Source: Candidatus Rifleibacteriota bacterium (lineage in GTDB: Bacteria; Riflebacteria; Ozemobacteria; Ozemobacterales; Ozemobacteraceae). Taken from it: 16,060 nucleotides of DNA. Within the stretch, counting starts at the first letter, position 1. Every line of letters starts with the position of its first letter. Of this stretch, positions 14,386 through 16,060 are shown in pieces. Under the pieces are notes generated by a model. The model worked only from the letters and a program-made list of their open reading frames with translations, made no database searches and was not told the DNA's origin. The DNA is taken from assembly GCA_017526725.1 (NCBI GenBank), contig JAFXRA010000158.1, positions 1 to 16,060 of the forward strand, given 5' to 3'. Made by a program: the position numbers and the translations under genes.

Positions 14386-15705
14386 ATGACTAATATTGAA
14401 TTAAATCGCCTTCGCCGTGAGTTAGTAAGTGAAAAGGCTGAACTTAGAAAACTTGCTTTGACAGAAATCAAAAATTTTTCTCCAGAACAAGCCCTGCCTA
14501 TTCTTGTGGGGGCTTTGGAAAGCAAGAATAATGACGTTCTTTCAGATATAAGCAAAGCTTTGCTTTCGTATAAAGATGAGGCCTTGCCATATTTGGTTAA
14601 AGCTCTTTCTGGCGATAGTTGGCATGTAAGACAGGGAGCTTCTTTTGCATTAGGCAAACTGGGAGCAAGTAGTCTTAATAAGCTTATGGCCTTAGTTCCT
14701 GATAATGAAGAAGATGTTGATTATTGGATGGTTCAGACTCTTAGCCATATGGGAAGCGAAGCTGTTCAATACTTAGTCAAGGTTTTCAAGCATCCTAATC
14801 AGAAAATTAGAATAGCGGCGATTAGAGCTGCTCAGAATATAAAAGACCCTCGTATGGTTACTGCTTTGCTGCCGCTGCTAGGGGAACAGGCCTGGCCAGT
14901 AAGAAAAGCAGCATTCGACAGTCTTGAAGAAATATATGACTGCAACGAACAGGCTGTTGCTGAAGCCTTAGATTCTTGTTCTGATGAAGCACGTTTCTGG
15001 ATAATAAAACTTTTGGCTCAGAATCCTACTGCTGATATGGCCTCGAAGTTTGCTCATATAGTAGAAACTTCACCTATTGAATCAAAAGTTGAAGCAATCA
15101 AGGCATTGGCTATGATTGAAACTCCAGAAGCTCATAGACTGCTTGTAAGTTACTTAGCTCATAAATCATGGGTAATTCGTAAAGCTGCTGCAGATGCTAT
15201 CTGGGTTCAGGGACTCGGAGCATCTGATGAACTTATTTCTGCTGCAAAAGACCAGAATGTTGATGCTAGATATTGGTCAGTAAAACTTTTGGGGCAGTCT
15301 CAGGAACCTAAGATTTTTGATGAAATAGTCAAATGTCTGCAGGATACTCAAAGTTCTGTTCGTTCTGCTTCTTGCCAGGCTTTAGGCAATCTTGGCGATA
15401 AACGCGCTTTAGCTCCGTTAATGAGCATGCTTGGTGATGAATCAGAAGAAGTCAGAACTGCTGCAATTATTGCTTTGGGGCAGATAGGCGACAAGGATTC
15501 TGATTTGGCAAATATGCCTTCTGTTCCGGCTCACTTGGCTAAAACCAATACGATAACCTGCTCTCATTGCGGTAAATCTGTTGGAAAGGATTTTACTTTC
15601 TGTCCTTTCTGTTTGGAACAATTAAAGGCTGCAACCTGCCGAATCTGCGGCAAACAGCTTGAATCAGGCTGGAAAGGCTGCCCATACTGCGGCACTAAGA
15701 TTTAA
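14386..15705 (+). CDS. HEAT-repeat protein with C-terminal double zinc ribbon
   Basis: The 439-residue protein has no signal peptide or membrane segment. Residues 1-380 are about eleven HEAT-like helical hairpins, several with the W-x-V/I-R motif (SWHVRQGASFALGKLG, AWPVRKAAFDSL, SWVIRKAAADAIW, SVRSASCQALGNLG, EVRTAAIIALGQIG), like PBS-lyase HEAT repeats. The tail carries four Cys pairs (C392/C395, C406/C409, C418/C421, C432/C435), enough for two zinc ribbons. HEAT arrays usually bind proteins, so a scaffold or adaptor role is likely, with the ribbon as a protein- or nucleic-acid-binding module. The start is nine bases after dnaN, with AAGGA six bases before the ATG, so the gene is the third in the operon. 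A link to the clamp is suggested only by position. There is no enzymatic motif. Confidence 0.85.
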   Translation: MTNIELNRLRRELVSEKAELRKLALTEIKNFSPEQALPILVGALESKNNDVLSDISKALLSYKDEALPYLVKALSGDSWHVRQGASFALGKLGASSLNKLMALVPDNEEDVDYWMVQTLSHMGSEAVQYLVKVFKHPNQKIRIAAIRAAQNIKDPRMVTALLPLLGEQAWPVRKAAFDSLEEIYDCNEQAVAEALDSCSDEARFWIIKLLAQNPTADMASKFAHIVETSPIESKVEAIKALAMIETPEAHRLLVSYLAHKSWVIRKAAADAIWVQGLGASDELISAAKDQNVDARYWSVKLLGQSQEPKIFDEIVKCLQDTQSSVRSASCQALGNLGDKRALAPLMSMLGDESEEVRTAAIIALGQIGDKDSDLANMPSVPAHLAKTNTITCSHCGKSVGKDFTFCPFCLEQLKAATCRICGKQLESGWKGCPYCGTKI

Positions 15706-15751
15706 TAAGCTGAAAATTAAGAACTTTCCTAAGGCCCCTCCTTGAGGAGGT

Positions 15752-15920
15752 TGTCAGAAAACTAGAAATTTGATGAAAAATCAGTTTTTATTTGTTTGTA
15801 GCCTACCCATTGTCATAAACGTATAGCTTTCAGGGCTAAAGCCCATACGCTATACTTTTTATGACAAATGAGTAGGCAATTAGACAATCTAATTTGGACT
15901 AAAAAATTAGTTTTCGGACA
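15752..15920. repeat. 170-bp palindromic repeat, copy 2
   Basis: This is the second copy of the element at 5214-5383. Its ends TGTCAGAAAACTA and TTAGTTTTCGGACA are inverted repeats. Further in, GCCTACCCATTGTCATAA pairs with TTATGACAAATGAGTAGGC, then GTATAGC with GCTATAC, and the centre is GGGCT-AA-AGCCC. The whole segment can form one long imperfect cruciform or RNA hairpin. It is flanked by CCTCC-TTGA-GGAGG (15737-15750) on the left and CCTCCGGAGG (15922-15931) on the right. It has no coding capacity. Confidence 0.88.
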
Positions 15921-15921
15921 G

Positions 15922-16007
15922 CCTCCGGAGGGCACTACATTAAATAACCGTGGGTATCGTAGATACCCACAGATTAGATGACAATAACTAAGGCGTCTGG
16001 AAGACGC
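15922..16007. repeat. Cluster of three short GC-rich palindromes
   Basis: After the large palindrome come CCTCCGGAGG (15922-15931), a 9-bp perfect stem GTGGGTATC-GTA-GATACCCAC (15950-15970) and GCGTCT-GGA-AGACGC (15993-16007). The last shares its GGA loop with the hairpin beside copy 1. They resemble REP-like units. None has a T tract, so they are not ordinary terminators. Together with the palindrome and the final terminator they account for the non-coding stretch after 15705. Confidence 0.6.
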
Positions 16008-16030
16008 TACCATATAAAAGTTTAAAACAA

Positions 16031-16060
16031 TAAAAAAACGGTTCTTTTATAAAAGAACCG
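16031..16060 (-). terminator. Intrinsic terminator of an off-window minus-strand gene
   Basis: A perfect 22-bp palindrome (CGGTTCTTTT, AT, AAAAGAACCG at 16039-16060) is followed on the minus strand by TTTTTTTATT. It therefore ends transcription arriving from a gene to the right of the window. It could also work on the plus strand, but the downstream bases are not visible. Confidence 0.75.

Noticed and set aside
15813..16013. A 66-codon minus-strand open frame over the second palindrome
   Set aside because: It runs through the repeat and adjacent hairpins, has no ribosome binding site and shows no protein-like composition.

Overview
The window looks like chromosomal DNA from an uncultured, AT-rich, probably Gram-negative-type bacterium. 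The coding genes are strongly A+T biased, with TTG starts and AAGGA/GGAG ribosome binding sites. It encodes large membrane-bound SpoIIE-type phosphatases, a GAF/HD-GYP protein and a HEAT-repeat protein. That gene style would fit lineages such as Riflebacteria or Elusimicrobia, but the assignment is an impression from gene content and not a measured placement.

Layout from left to right. (1) 1-606 holds no credible protein gene. It is about half G+C, T-poor, rich in GAA/GAAA loops, and ends in a strong plus-strand intrinsic terminator. I read it as the 3' part (at least 600 nt) of a large structured RNA whose 5' end lies outside or at the left edge. One segment (about 140-245) resembles domain I of group II introns, but no domain V/VI or reverse transcriptase was recognised. 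(2) 623-1441 (minus) encodes an unrecognised membrane protein, probably from a leaderless mRNA. (3) 1606-3221 (plus) is a two-gene unit, mtnA plus a class II aldolase, fitting methylthioribose-phosphate salvage of the DHAP-shunt type. (4) 3281-5227 (plus) is a pseudo-receiver/GAF/HD-GYP protein. (5) 5449-9854 (minus) is a tandem pair of paralogous sensor-HAMP-SpoIIE phosphatases. (6) 10091-15705 (plus) is ileS (eukaryotic-like type 2), dnaN and a HEAT-repeat/double-zinc-ribbon gene, in a tightly packed operon behind a good sigma70-type promoter.

Two copies of a 170-bp, end-to-end palindromic repeat sit at 5214-5383 and 15752-15920. Each lies downstream of a plus-strand gene, where it meets a minus-strand gene (5449-7635 for the first; for the second, an off-window gene inferred from its terminator at 16031-16060). 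The first copy supplies the last codons and stop of the HD-GYP gene. Small GC-rich hairpins with GGA loops lie next to both copies.

The phosphatases and the HD-GYP protein are signalling outputs (phospho-switch/partner switching and cyclic-di-GMP turnover, respectively). The ileS-dnaN-HEAT unit is housekeeping. The most novel-looking item is the large RNA at the left edge; the palindromic repeat family is second.
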